DNA of 21,378 bases from Apostichopus leukothele (Eukaryota > Echinodermata > Holothuroidea > Aspidochirotida > Stichopodidae). The stretch lies in contig JAAAKB020134132.1 of NCBI GenBank assembly GCA_010014835.2, positions 1-21,378 of the forward strand. The letters are read 5' to 3'. The notes under the pieces were generated by a model. The model saw nothing but the letters and a program-made list of their open reading frames with translations, was not told where the DNA came from and ran no database searches. The position numbers and the translations under genes are program-made. Shown here piece after piece: positions 1 through 10,918 of the stretch; positions within the stretch are counted from its first letter, which is position 1, and each line of letters opens with the position of its first letter.

Positions 1-899
1 CACCTTATTGGGTGAGGAGTGGGGGGGGGGGGAGGGGGTGGTGTTGCAGAGAAGTCCTTGAAATTTTCTAGCAAATTGTTATTTATACTACATCCCAGTA
101 AACTTTATCCTGTAGTTTTTCTCTTACATATTTTTCAATGAGACTATTATACTATTAAACTTGTAAATCTGCAGGCAAGTTACCACAGAGACAAGTGCAG
201 GAGCATCAATGCTAGGCAATAGGATGATACCTAGTGTGTATTATGTAATATGGTACGATGATCTTAATTTTTTCTCACAGTCTCTGGAAACACAGCAGGT
301 GTGATTCTTGTCTGTGGTTGGCTAAATTTAGAAATGTAGAATTGTCAGTCAATGTGAACTCACAATCTAAAAACCAAACAAGTTTGGGGTTTCTTTAAGT
401 AGTCAAGTTTATATGCATTGAAAAAAACAAACTTATGTTGTCTATGGGCTTGGTTTTAAGTTCATCAGTCAGATAGTATTAAGAGCAGACAATCCAAGAC
501 TCCATATATATAACCGACTGGTTAGCCTAGGGGTTAGAGCATCCGCTTATCAGCCAGAAGGTTCGGGGTTCATCTCCGGGCCGAGTCATACCAAAGACTT
601 TAAAAATGGGACCTACTGCCATCTTGCTTGGTGCTCAGCATATAAATATGGAGTGGGAGAATATGTGTCTGGTTTGTAAATACGATTTAGCGCCCTTTGT
701 GGCAGCTCATCGTGTTTAGTCCACAGTGACTTGAGAACGGTTATGGAATGATAATAGACGGTTGGTTATAGGCACTGCGCCATGAGCGTCTTCGGACGGA
801 TACCGGCGCAATACCAAGTGTACACATTCTTCTTATTATTATTATATGCTTGCAATTTATCTATCAAATATCCCCCTCCCTCCCTCAAACATATTGCAG
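1..899. other. CFAP43 intron (partial), with SINE
   Basis: This stretch precedes exon A. I see no exon in it. It holds a G-rich run at about 18-45, AT-rich unique sequence, and a SINE at about 514-846. Confidence 0.6.
514..846 (+). mobile_element. tRNA-derived SINE
   Basis: The 5' part resembles a tRNA: a box-A-like segment tggttagcctaggggttaga at 519-538, then a box-B-like ggttcatctcc at 567-577. A non-tRNA body of about 250 bp follows, ending in a TTCTTATTATTATTAT tail at about 830-845. A pol III internal promoter, unrelated body and simple-repeat tail are the usual SINE layout. The end points are approximate and I could not find clear target-site duplications. It sits in the sense orientation directly upstream of exon A. 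Confidence 0.7.
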
Positions 900-1007
900 G
901 AGGAGCTCAAAGCATTACGTCTGAAGCGATCACTGCTGATTGAAGAAGAGTTGAACTGTAGAGAGGAAGAACTGACAAGACAACTGGAGATGCAGAGATC
1001 ATTAAAG
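900..1007 (+). CDS. CFAP43: CFAP43 exon A (first in window)
   Basis: The acceptor AG is at 898-899 after a C/T-rich tract, and the donor GTGAGG starts at 1008. The exon is 36 codons, phase 0 at both ends, and begins EELKALRLKRSLL. It is a charged coiled coil. It lies only about 54 bp downstream of a SINE. Confidence 0.8.
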
Positions 1008-4000
1008 GTGAGGGACTCCTTATATCTCTCTTAACCTAATTGTTCTGAAGTGAAGACAAAACAATTCTTCTGATTGCAGAATGGAGTCTTAATAACAGAG
1101 GATTTTTCTCTCAAGAGTTGCCAGTGGTAGACAATGTGACTCTCAATCGAAGACAGAAATACTCCATACTGTAATGTGATCTGACATATCAATGACCAAT
1201 TCCTAACCCAAGATATGGTCGTGTGAAGCTCATGCAGTTTAGCTAGGAAACCCTGCAGTGACTCCAATAAAGGAGCTTAGTGGGTAGTCTGTGGTAGGAT
1301 TAGAGGCAAGAAAACCACTATTGTTTGAAACATTTACTGACTTGCTGACTTGGCAGACTTCATCAAATCAATTGTAAAATTTTCAGAAAGGACTTTTTTT
1401 GTTGTCTACTTTAGATGAATGATTATAGTATATCCATACGTTTGTTTCAACATGTAATGCATAAAATTTGCATCAAACTATTTTCAACTATTGAGTTCAG
1501 CCTACCCTTACCCCCACTCCCACCCCTCAAAGAAAGAGTCCCTTTGAGGACACAGTTGAACAACAGTTGAACAACATATAGATCTGCTTTTGTATGCTTA
1601 TCTGCTTCAGTAATGAAACCTCTCCTCATGAAATATTGACCCTTCTAGGTAAACAGCTCTCACGCTGTCGTGAATGCCAAGAAGATTGTGGACGGGTTCC
1701 GAGATACCTACGACATCAAGATAGCGGAGGATAAAATACTGGACAAGAGTTTCAAGAAAGAGTTTCCCGATATCCATCCTATCCTGGTAGATCAGTTATA
1801 TAAACTATTCAGGAGAAGACCACGGTAATGAACACTCCTTCTTCTTCTCCAATTAGGTATTGAACATGCAAATTGTATAAGCTAAGTATAAGAAACAATA
1901 AACAAACTTTATGCTCTTAAAGATAATCTGTATGGCCTCCAAGAATATGTAAGCTGCTGAAAGGTGTTTGAAAGTTTCTGAAAGTAGATTGCTAAAGGCT
2001 TAAACTCTTCAATATGTTCCAAGTATATAAAGTCAATTTAAAGATTAAATTATCACCCATTGTGTAAAGATGCTCTCATAGTGGCTGTAAAAGGAAGTTT
2101 ACAAGGGTTTGATTGTTGCTAACCAGTTTGGTGTTTCATCATGTTTGTGGGAATACTGATAAACTAGAAGAGAGTTGTAGCTATTTCAAAAGTGTGGGTT
2201 TTACCTCATAGATTGAACCTATGAAAATGTCAAGCCATATGGAGATAGATGAATAATTTTTTTGTTGATATTGTTAACGGGGCTATTCAGTGAAGTAAAA
2301 TATGTATTATGAGATGTTAAATATGTAAAAGACATTTGTATATTTGTATATATTTTCTTGCTTTTCTGCTCAGAGGACCAAGGAAGGAACTAAGAGCTTC
2401 TATCTCAGATGGCCCACCACCGGCAAAGACTGGCAATCCTTATGGAGAGCGCCCTCTATCAGCTAGACAACCAAGCACGACAGAATTGCTGTTAAAAGCT
2501 CTTGAAGAGTTGGACGCAGATTCTCACATGCCAGAGGGCATTGAACTCCCCACCTGGAAACATACCTGCAAAATACGTAGAGAGAAACTAATTAGTGAAC
2601 AAGAGGTAAAATAAGCATCCATTAGAGATTATTCATCTTAACAAGAGAGTAAATGTGATCTCCTGTAGTAAGAATATTATCTCCAAAGAGCTAAAATGGT
2701 AAACTCTTTTGAGAAAGAGTATTCCCAAACAAATGGAATATGGTATCCTTTAGAGAATATCCCCTATTAAGGCATATAATATTTTCCCTTAGAGAAAGTA
2801 TCCCCTAAGAAGAGGATACATGTTATCCCTTGGAGAGATTATACTCTCTAATAAGAGGTGAAATGTTATCCATTAATGAGAAACAGTAACCCCCTATTAG
2901 TCAAGAGGAACCTGTAAGAGAAACAGGATACAAATTTAGGTGAATAATTGAAGCCTGAGTCAAGCATTTTATATAATAATTGTAACATTTTGCCCCTTTT
3001 CATATTTTGCTGCTGCCAGGTGAAAGCACAGGCCTTAACATTGGCTGACATGAATGCCTTTCTGCAACACAGGCAGGAAGAAGACACAGCAGTGAAGAAT
3101 AAAATGGATGAGATTCTGTCAGCGCTCAACAGGTTTGTGATTTGCTGAATACTGACCAGCCAGCATATTAGCTCTTATCATATATGACTTTCCAAACCTC
3201 TAAGCTACATATTGGAAGAGATAGTAGTGGTTCTCCATTATTATTGCTATAATATTCTTACTTCAATAGCTGATGTTGTCACACTTTTTAGTCATGATAA
3301 TACAATGTATGAATGATACAAAATGTTCTAGATTAGCAAGGTTCAGTTTATTATCTGATATCTTTCATTAAATATATCCCTCCCTTCAATACAAATGCAA
3401 TACAGTCTAACTAAAGAGAAAGTTTGCAGTGTAAAAAGATGGTTTAAAATACAGAAAAGCATTGAGCACCTAATGACATTCATTCCATATGAAACCTACT
3501 GACGTTTTGGTTGTTACTGTTACCTACTGTGTTGGGGATTGGTCATAGTTACCTATGGGTTATTGTGGGTTGGTTCAACAAGCAGACACAAACATAAATA
3601 GTTTTAGTTTTGATGAGGTTGTGTATGAATAATGATCACTGTCAATGTAATTCTTATAATTGCTTGTTTTATTTGTTTAAATATAGATTACGTGAGGACA
3701 GAATGAGGTTTACATGTAACTTGGAGATTCAGTTGGTCCTAAAGCAAGGTCAGGTGGAGGTCGAGAGTGATGACTTCATTCAGATGTTTGATGACTGCGT
3801 GCTCTTACATAGAAGTGTCATCGAGGACTTGAATGCAAGCATTAGGGTAAGAGACGATAAACAGGGAGCTTTCTTGTACTATCAGACAAACCATGAACAA
3901 TATGCTATTGTTAGAGCTGTAAGGTCTTCCTTCCATTTGAAATGACTTAAGTGGAGTTTCTTGTACTATCAGACAAACCATGAACAATATGCTATTGTTA

Positions 4001-7000
4001 GAGCTGTAAGGTCTTTCTTCCATTTGAAATGACTTAAGTGGTGTTTCTTGTACTATCAGACATTCAATTAACAAGATGGTATTGTTAGTGCTGTAAGGAC
4101 TCTTTAACATTTAAATAACTTACTTTGTTGAGTCAGTACTACTATAAAATAATTACTTTGGTCATCTGTTATTTATTCCCCAGCAACTTGGTGATCAAAA
4201 GCTATCCAAAATGATTCGCAGTAAGGATTTCCGCAAAGGAATCCACAGCTTGGAATGGTGAGTAAAATATTTTGCAATTTTTATTTAATTTCTAATCTCT
4301 TACAACCACCAGCTCCTGTTTTTCCATATATTTGAAATAGAAATCAAAAGCAAATAAATACTATGTCTTTAAATTTATGTTTGCATTGGACAGGGCACAA
4401 GATGTTTCTAGGAAGACACTGATCACATTTGTGGAATGCATCTTGTAGAAGGGTCCCCCCCCCTTACCAAACAAGCCTTCCAATCCCCTGAATTTTGACT
4501 TTGGAGTGTAAATTACCTACTCAAAACTAAGGTTGCAGATTATTGGACTAGTAATTTCATTATTGTTAGTTGAACATTAATTGTTAGTTGTTAGTTGAAC
4601 ATTAATTGTTAGTTGAACAGTAATTTCATATGTTAGTTGAACAATTTAAATAATCTAATGAGTGTCACATAAGTTAAGTAGTTGGTCCAACATGTATGTA
4701 ATCAGCAAGGTTTGAGTTTTAAGGTCCAAGTCAGACTCGCAAGATGATGGTCACTTGGAAAGCTGTGAATTAGTGAAGGATTTTTTCTTAGCATTTTAAA
4801 TTTCCACGTTCACCAGAATATGCACACTTACCTTGGTTTTTACCAGGTGTTCCATAAATCAACAGAGTTGATATGAACATGAGCTGGCTGGTTTAATTAC
4901 TAGATGTTTGTCTAATTGCTTTCCTACTGATTTTTTCCTACTTTCTTTTGTATCTGATATGCAAACCATGACCAGAAATCCGACTGAGAAATGATTTTTT
5001 GTCTTATTCAACAGGGAATACAAGAAGATGATCATGGAGATTGAAGATTTATTGAATAAGCTCAAAGAGATACAGATGTTGAAAGTTTCCAGAGATTTAC
5101 AACTGGTAAAATGGGTTATTAATTTAATTTGAAGCCCTACAATTATTCCCAATGTTAAACCTAATATGTATAATTATTTAATTATCTGAAGAAATTACAC
5201 CATATGTTCAAGTGTTACATAACTTTGAAGAGTAGAAATATTTGGCACTTTTGGCATAGATATTGAGATTTATTATTATCCAGCTTGAATTCACCTGATG
5301 ATTTCACAAGATCAGAATAAGTTTACATGAAAATTACTTTTAACCAATGTTACTATTTGACTTTGTAAAAGTTTTTATACATTTTTTTTCCCCATAAAAA
5401 TTGTACTTTACTAATAACATATTTAATGACATTTCTAATCGCTGGAATGAAATAGTTGTGTAGTATCCTTGGAGAAAGAACGTTTGCTTCTGTTTTTGTC
5501 CTCACCATTTTCATGGTCATGTTTACATGAAGCAGATTACAGAGACTTGAAAGAAGAAGAACTTTGACATATCATCCGATAATTTCACAATCTTATTTTG
5601 AAGAAGAGATTGTAACCACCATACATGACCTGGATTACTTGATCAGAATTGTTGCTTTCATTCAAGCTGTTTATTTATTTATTTATTTTTTTCCTTCTAG
5701 TATCTTCATGATGAAGACCAAGAATCCAGGAGAGCTCAGGAGATGCAGACTTTAGAACAGACACTGGAGAATCAGAGAATGGTAGGTCCTATCCCAGCTT
5801 TGCTGTGATAATAATCAGTGTATTAGAAATAAGGACAGGTTGTGCAGCTAAACTTAAAGTAATAGGGAGTAGACTGTTTAAACTGTTACAGTTTGGCTGA
5901 CATTTCATTTACATTTGATTTATTATATTTCATTTCATTTATTATAGGTTTTCTACTTCTTTTTCCTCCCTTACTGGTACATCTCCTTTTTTCCTGTTGA
6001 ACTTTTTTACAAGTTCATTTATTGTAAATATTGTAAATATGTTGTATGTGCTAGAAATAAACTTCTTGTCATTGTCATTGCCATTGTCACATCGTAACAA
6101 AAAAGAAACTTTTACAGACTTGCCTATATGTCGGCAGTGTGTTATCTGCTTCTCGATGGACACGCATTTTGAGTCAGTTATGACAAAGTTTGTTTGTTAT
6201 TCGTTTTATAAAGGAAGTTCAGTAAGGTAACAAATTAGTCCTTCTTTATTGAATTTTAGTAGTGAATGATATTGTAGAGATAACCCTATCCATCAGTCTC
6301 TTCGTAATACATCTACAACAAAAAGGTTTGGTATGTTATGATTTTAGCATCACAGCAGACACATCGAGGACCGTAAGAAGATATACAACAAGATGAGACA
6401 GAGCATCAGAAGCAAGCAGTTGGAGAATGCCCAGCTGGATAGAGAACTAGAGGAGATGAATGTATGTGTAGCTGAGAGGAAGCACATCAATGAAGTGAAT
6501 GGTAAGTAACCAAGAGAGGTCAACAACCAGTGGAGGTTGGAGGTCCTCAACATACTCCATGATGTAATCAAGTGTGTTCAAATACTGTTTGAGATCAAAT
6601 AATGAACCACTCACTGAGATCAATGGTGTGTCATAACTAATTGTGAATCACTCGCTCGGACCAAGGGTTGTGTGGTTAATGGTAGACACACATTGAGATC
6701 AATGGTGGGTCACTATCATGGTGAGTCAACATCATGGTGGGTCATCATCATGGTGGGTCATCATCATAGTGGGCCATTATCATAGTGGGTCATCATTGTG
6801 AGTCAAAGAGATTTTTCAATCAACTGTGATTAACTCATCGAGATCATTGTTGGGTTATCATCATGGTGGGTCATCATCATGGTGGGCTATTATCATGGTG
6901 AGTAAAGGTGATTGTCCATTCAACTGTGATTAACTCATAGAGATCATTGTTGGGTTATCATTATGGTGGGTCATTATCATGGTGGGTCACCGTCATGGTG

Positions 7001-7819
7001 GGTCACCGTCATGGTGGGCCGTTATGGTGGGTCATCATCATGTGGGGTCATTATCAAGGTGGGTCATCACATGGTGGGCCATCATCATGGTGGGTCATCA
7101 TGGTGAGTCAAAGTGATTGTCCAATCAACTGTGATAAACTCATCGAGATCCATTGTTGGGCCATTATCATGGTGGGCCGTTATCATGGTGGGTCATCATC
7201 ATGGTGGATCAGTCAAAGTGTCCCATTCATTAAGATTGTCCAATCAATTGTGGTTAACTCATTATGATTAAGGTTGGTCATTTAACAATTAATCACTGGT
7301 TGAGGACAAGTAAGTAAGGACTAGTATATATCTTGACTTCCAATTTGTTGTTATTGCATTGTAAGGACTTCCATAGGTATTGATAATTTTGTATCTTTTG
7401 TGTTCTAGCCTCTATGAGGAATGAGATTTTACACCCAGTTAATGAACATGTGTGATATGCATTTCATATTGGATGTGTTTCTTGTATTGTTGAAATAGAT
7501 GAAACTGTCAAATTCTTGTTCCTCTTGAAACTGGCTAAACTATCATCTATGTCATTTTTCCAAGAGCTTGATCTGGAAATAAAGTGATTCATGTCGATGA
7601 TGTCAGAGTTTTTCAAAGTTAACATGGTATCATAACTTTCTTCCTCTAGCCTCCATGAGGAATGAAACCGGGGCAGAGAAGAGGATGCAGAATATTGTCC
7701 AAAGAAGGAAGCTGGTTGACCTGGCTAAAGCCCAGGCCCAGGAGATTGCAGTTTTGAGAGCAGAAGTTGAGAGACTGAGAATGAGAACATTCCCAGCGTT
7801 GGTCCAAGTAGAGCACTAA
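900..7819 (+). CDS. CFAP43: CFAP43 (WDR96), C-terminal part, ten exons
   Basis: Joined exons 900-1007, 1649-1824, 2374-2605, 3020-3132, 3687-3846, 4184-4257, 5015-5105, 5701-5781, 6348-6501 and 7650-7819 give one open frame of about 452 residues ending in TAA. Every junction has AG/GT borders and matching phase. The product is charged and heptad-rich, with long coiled coils at both ends. I recognise the family from conserved blocks: FKKEFPDIHPILVDQLYKLF, GERPLSARQPS, HMPEGIELP, KAQALTLADMNAFLQ, LKQGQVEVE and SVIEDLNASIR. In animals CFAP43 works with CFAP44 in the tether of the inner dynein arm I1/f on axonemal doublets, and its loss causes malformed sperm flagella. The family is normally about 1,600-1,700 residues with N-terminal WD40 repeats, so roughly three quarters lies upstream of this window. 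The identification rests on remembered family motifs, not a database search. Confidence 0.9.
1649..1824 (+). CDS. CFAP43: CFAP43 exon B
   Basis: The acceptor is ttctag (1643-1648) and the donor GTAATG starts at 1825. The exon is 58 codons plus two bases, which complete an Arg codon with exon C. It encodes VNSSHAVVNAKKIVDGFRDT and then the FKKEFPDI and VDQLYKLFRRRP block typical of CFAP43. Confidence 0.9.
2374..2605 (+). CDS. CFAP43: CFAP43 exon C
   Basis: The acceptor is ctgctcag ending at 2373 and the donor GTAAAA starts at 2606. It encodes a basic linker, then GERPLSARQPSTTELLLKAL, then DSHMPEGIELPTWKHTC, all family-typical. It ends in phase 0. Confidence 0.9.
2640..2915 (+). repeat. Diverged ~43-bp tandem repeat in CFAP43 intron
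   Basis: Four to five diverged units share the core T-A-T-C-C-C-T-T-A-G-A-G-A followed by TATCCCCTAATAAGAG-like sequence. Clear cores lie near 2743, 2785, 2825 and 2868. The unit length varies around 43 bp. It appears to be an old minisatellite with no coding content. Confidence 0.55.
3020..3132 (+). CDS. CFAP43: CFAP43 exon D
   Basis: The acceptor is tgctgccag ending at 3019 and the donor GTTTGT starts at 3133. It encodes VKAQALTLADMNAFLQHRQ and an acidic helix. The terminal AG joins the A of exon E to make Arg. Confidence 0.9.
3687..3846 (+). CDS. CFAP43: CFAP43 exon E
   Basis: The acceptor is aaatatag ending at 3686 and the donor GTAAGA starts at 3847. It encodes LREDRMRFTCNLEIQLVLKQ followed by GQVEVESDDFIQMF and SVIEDLNASIR. 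A triplicated 87-bp repeat begins about 18 bp after the donor. Confidence 0.9.
3865..4124 (+). repeat. 87-bp tandem repeat, three copies
   Basis: The unit begins ggagtttcttgtactatcag. Copies lie at about 3865-3952, 3953-4039 and 4040-4124. The first two are nearly identical and the third is diverged. The 87-bp period is a multiple of three, which keeps spurious frames open on both strands. It lies wholly within the intron between exons E and F. Confidence 0.85.
4184..4257 (+). CDS. CFAP43: CFAP43 exon F
   Basis: The acceptor is ttccccag ending at 4183 and the donor is a consensus GTGAGT at 4258. It has 24 codons plus TG, which completes a Trp codon with exon G. The peptide is QLGDQKLSKMIRSKDFRKGI and so on. 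Confidence 0.88.
4557..4645 (+). repeat. Short TTGTTAGTTGAACATTAA tandem repeat
   Basis: Several imperfect copies of ttgttagttgaacattaa lie in the intron between exons F and G, with one internal 7-bp stutter (ttgttagttgttagttg). The remainder of this intron shows nothing recognisable. Confidence 0.7.
5015..5105 (+). CDS. CFAP43: CFAP43 exon G
   Basis: The acceptor is ttcaacag ending at 5014 and the donor GTAAAA starts at 5106. After the split Trp it encodes EYKKMIMEIEDLLNKLKEIQ, a heptad-rich helix that matches the family's W-E-x-K-K-M block. It ends in phase 0. Confidence 0.88.
5701..5781 (+). CDS. CFAP43: CFAP43 exon H
   Basis: The acceptor is ccttctag ending at 5700 and the donor GTAGGT starts at 5782. 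It has 27 codons in phase 0 at both ends, beginning YLHDEDQESRRAQEM. It is coiled coil. Confidence 0.85.
5985..6092 (+). mobile_element. Possible 3' tail of a LINE-like retroelement
   Basis: Pyrimidine-rich sequence is followed by ttgtaaatattgtaaatatg, an AATAAA at 6056-6061, and then short ATTGTC iterations at 6066-6090. A poly(A)-type signal followed by a short simple repeat is common at 3' ends of non-LTR elements. There is no reverse-transcriptase coding nearby, so this would be a truncated fragment. It could instead be an unrelated low-complexity segment. Confidence 0.3.
6348..6501 (+). CDS. CFAP43: CFAP43 exon I
   Basis: The acceptor is attttag ending at 6347 and the donor is a consensus GTAAGT at 6502. 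It begins HHSRHIEDRKKIYNKMRQS, a long coiled coil. The final G combines with CC of the last exon to give Ala. The same phase would also fit the duplicated exon start at 7409. Confidence 0.87.
6660..7260 (+). repeat. Nested TCATCATGGTGGG minisatellite
   Basis: The inner unit is about 15 bp (tcatcatggtgggtca with variants) and is iterated dozens of times. It is interrupted three or four times by a longer spacer containing caatcaactgtgattaactc and gagatcattgttggg (near 6815, 6918, 7123 and 7235). This gives a higher-order repeat of roughly 100-200 bp. It fills the centre of the intron between exons I and J and yields meaningless open frames rich in Gly, Trp and His. Confidence 0.9.
7409..7455 (+). 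other. Candidate alternative terminal exon of CFAP43 (duplicated exon start)
   Basis: At 7403-7408 there is ttctag, followed by a near copy of the start of exon J: cctctatgaggaatga here against cctccatgaggaatga there. Read from exon I in the same phase it gives A-SMRNEILHPVNEHV and then TGA at 7453-7455. An AATAAA lies at 7578-7583. Splicing here would replace the last 55 residues with about 14. It may equally be an inert relic of a small duplication. Confidence 0.4.
7650..7819 (+). CDS. CFAP43: CFAP43 exon J (terminal coding exon)
   Basis: The acceptor is ttcctctag ending at 7649. The exon encodes SMRNETGAEKRMQNIVQRRK, then a leucine-heptad helix (VDLAKAQAQEIAVLRAEVER), and stops at TAA 7817-7819 after LVQVEH. 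The C-terminal coiled coil ending near a short tail fits the family. Confidence 0.9.
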
Positions 7820-9437
7820 CCACACCAACAGTGCAGGGGTATCGTTAATGTCATATAGTAGGGGAAAAGCCTCGAATATCACCTTGAAGTAGACAATTAA
7901 TTATCACCTTGATGTAACTACCGTCCAACCCTCACTGCCTTCGAATAGTTTCTTGTAAATATTGAAATCCAGGATGTAAATTAATTTTCCATTTATGTAT
8001 AGTTTGCTGGCATCCGGCAATAATTCTATTTATTTATGATTTTCTGCAGTTCTTTTAAAACGTAATGCTTTCAGTGATAATACAAATCAGTTTGTATTAA
8101 TATCACTGGGACAATGTAAGAGAAAACAAAGACAGCTGGATGTTCGATTTCAAACTCGTTAACATTTATGCACAGCTTGCTTGCTGTCACTAAATCCACA
8201 GATAGACAATGGGCTTCATTATTAATTACTATATAGCATCACTATCATCATCAGCTGATTAGCATATATTAATCTATTTTTGCTAAGCAATTAGCACAAA
8301 CACCGACAGCAAACTTTGCCACCATTGTTTACATTCCTATATATGTATATATGCTCAGATGTTCTCAGCGACTTAGCTGGAAAATAATTCATTCAACGAT
8401 GTCAGGAATTGAAAATCCCATGATGCACGAAAGATACTAAAGACTACTACAGGATATTATCGTCGTAATACCCACTGGTTATTGACAGGCGACGTTCATT
8501 TTAACATAACCTATCCTAGCGTTTGGACTCTAAGCTGAACCACTTAAAATTTAACAAACAAATTTTCTTGAATTACCAGTACTTCAAATATTCTCTTTAG
8601 TGTTGAAATTTGTTAGTACTATACATTCTCACTGATAACCACAAACGTGAACAAAAAATGTGCCTTTGTAATCCGTGTTAAGCGCAACCACTCTGGTAAG
8701 CTAATGTGAATGCCCTGAGAAAAATAGGAAGGAAAACGCCCTAACAAAATGGTTTTAAAAATGAAATACTCTGTGGTAGAAGAGAATCCCATCGGTAAAA
8801 TACAGACAAAATGGCGGCAAGGTGGGATTATAGCATGAACATGAGAAGATGGTTGGTCATTCTCAAGATCTGGCAATGTTTCATGAAAGTACTCTGCTTG
8901 TAAATCATTAATTAATATTTTTTTCACTTTCTCTGAATTGTTTCATAAAGAATGCTATGTTCAAATTTGTCCCTTTCAATGCCTGAAAATGATTCCAAAT
9001 CTGTAAACAAATTGTTTGTTTTTGTTTTTTGTTTTCTTTTCCTGTTTTTTTTTTATCCTTCTCAGTTTAATGCATTTTGTACAACTCAGCGAGTTGATTT
9101 AAATTTTATTTTTCGTAAATGGATTTGTTCGATTTCTAACGATTCTAACGATTAAGAAATACTTTTTAATGCAGCAAAGTCTTTCTTTAATGCAGCACGG
9201 GATGGACAGAGCTCTAATTTTTACATTAATATTCACTAATCACAGACGATTTATTAATACTGCACATCATATCAAATATTGAAAATTTGACTATTATATT
9301 TGACTATTATATCATACACAATTGTAAACAATATATACAAAATTTCTCGAGTACAAAGCCTGACTGACAGTTTCTTCTGATTGGAACAAAAAGACAGATG
9401 ACTTGCAAACCAACTGTGCAGCACTAGGAACTTTCTT

Positions 9438-9462
9438 CTAATTTAATTATTAATTAAATTAG
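9438..9462. repeat. Perfect inverted repeat, 12-bp arms
   Basis: The arms ctaatttaatta and taattaaattag are exact reverse complements around one central T. Short direct repeats similar to tttcttct lie on both sides (9432-9439 and 9468-9475). It could be a cruciform-prone AT palindrome or the remains of a small insertion. No function is evident. Confidence 0.6.
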
Positions 9463-10655
9463 GAGAGTTTCTTCTCATTTACTTTATTTTGGAGGTATTT
9501 GTATTACTGGACGAATCGAACATGGCCTATGAGTATGGGGGGAAATTATTACTGTTTTAAGCACTTCACCAATATTCATTCACTATTTTTGCTGATGAAT
9601 GTCGTTACGGGTCATAATTATTTTGCATCCATTTTCAAATAGTTAAATAATGCAGAGGGAATTCTTTAGAGCAAGACTACACTCAAATAGCTCCTTCACA
9701 CAGACCTGCTCCGCCAACCCACTCATCTTTATACTATTATTATTTGAGAATGTAATATATTAGATGAAAAAAAATTAACACATGGCACCTAAACTATACA
9801 TAATTCTATCCCTACAATTCCAGACACCTTTCTACTAAAGTTACTGCCTTATTTTGTTCTTTATTAACCGTCCTATGACTACTTCTAAATGAGTTTCTTC
9901 TAACATGGCAGTTCTAATGTGACTGTCTGAACTGAAGTTCTTATGTGACAGCCCAAGATATGACTCTTGTAAAGGAAAAAAGAAAAATAACAAAATGGAA
10001 AGTAAATTTTAAAATAAAAGCAACAGAAAACAGGTCTTACTTGCATAGATTTACACTCAAGGTAACAAAAACGGTTTCATCTTTGCAGTTAAAATGGAAG
10101 GAAGAAAGAAATGAGCAAGGAATATTGTGCTAAATACCGCAAAATAGATGTAAGGAAAATGTGGGCACACATTTAACTGATAACATGATTCATTTATAAT
10201 CTGTAATAAAAAAATAATTTAAAAAGAAAAAAATTAAGGAATTAATTTTGACACTACTTTTATCTGTAAACAGTCATAAATGCTGCCTTACTGATAACAA
10301 GTTTAGTTAGATGTCTGATTGTGTAATAAACAAATACCTTCAAACTGTCAACGAAAGACCCTGGCTACCAGCCGAAACACCATCATCATAATAATCAAGA
10401 CATCTTATCAGCCATGTTGTTCCTCTAAAGAAAGCAAATCATTTCATCAGTGGCTAGCATTTTGCCATGTATAATAAAAAGCTGTCATTTGCTGTTTTAA
10501 ATACACTGAATCTCTGCCAATTGTTATGAGCACACAATGTCTGATGGGAACTGACCCAATTCCCACATATAAGTGACATGGAAAGCTTAACACTGAATTA
10601 AAGTTAGAAGTTATTTAACACCTCTACAAATGACAAATTAACTTGATATTTTGGT

Positions 10656-10918
10656 ATATTAAAAGCAAGCAGCATAATATAATATGACAAAACACATACT
10701 TAAAGGTTTTGACAGACTACACAAATGCTTGACAACATTAATGTGTCTTTCTTTGTGGCAAAAAGTGGCAATTTAGTTGTAACGATGCTTTTGGCAACAC
10801 TTGTTATTACAGCAGTGAAGTCTGTAAATATTAAAGGCAAGCAGCCATAACATAAAAGTGAGATGAAAACACACAAACCTAAAATAATTTGGCAAACTAC
10901 AGAAACACTTGACAAGAT
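10656..10918. repeat. Diverged ~170-bp tandem duplication
   Basis: The block starting atattaaaagcaagcagc at about 10656 recurs as atattaaaggcaagcagcc at about 10828. Both are followed by A-rich sequence, then a GACAGACTACACAAATGCTTGACAA-like segment (10710-10734 and about 10891-10913). It is intergenic and has no coding potential. Confidence 0.55.

Noticed and set aside
514-590. Functional tRNA gene
   Set aside because: Box A and box B are present, but the box-B arm and anticodon region do not fold as a clean cloverleaf. The segment continues into a SINE body with a repeat tail.
3805-4110. Minus-strand frame with a repeated peptide (VQETPLKSFQME...)
   Set aside because: It is a by-product of the 87-bp tandem repeat, whose length keeps the frame open. 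It lies antisense to a CFAP43 exon and intron and has no splice or start context.
6947-7267. Plus-strand frame rich in GGSSSWWV-like repeats
   Set aside because: It is a translation of the minisatellite and has no protein-like composition.
9945-10133. Small Lys-rich frame as a gene
   Set aside because: The composition follows the local A-rich sequence, and there is no motif, splice context or neighbouring exon.
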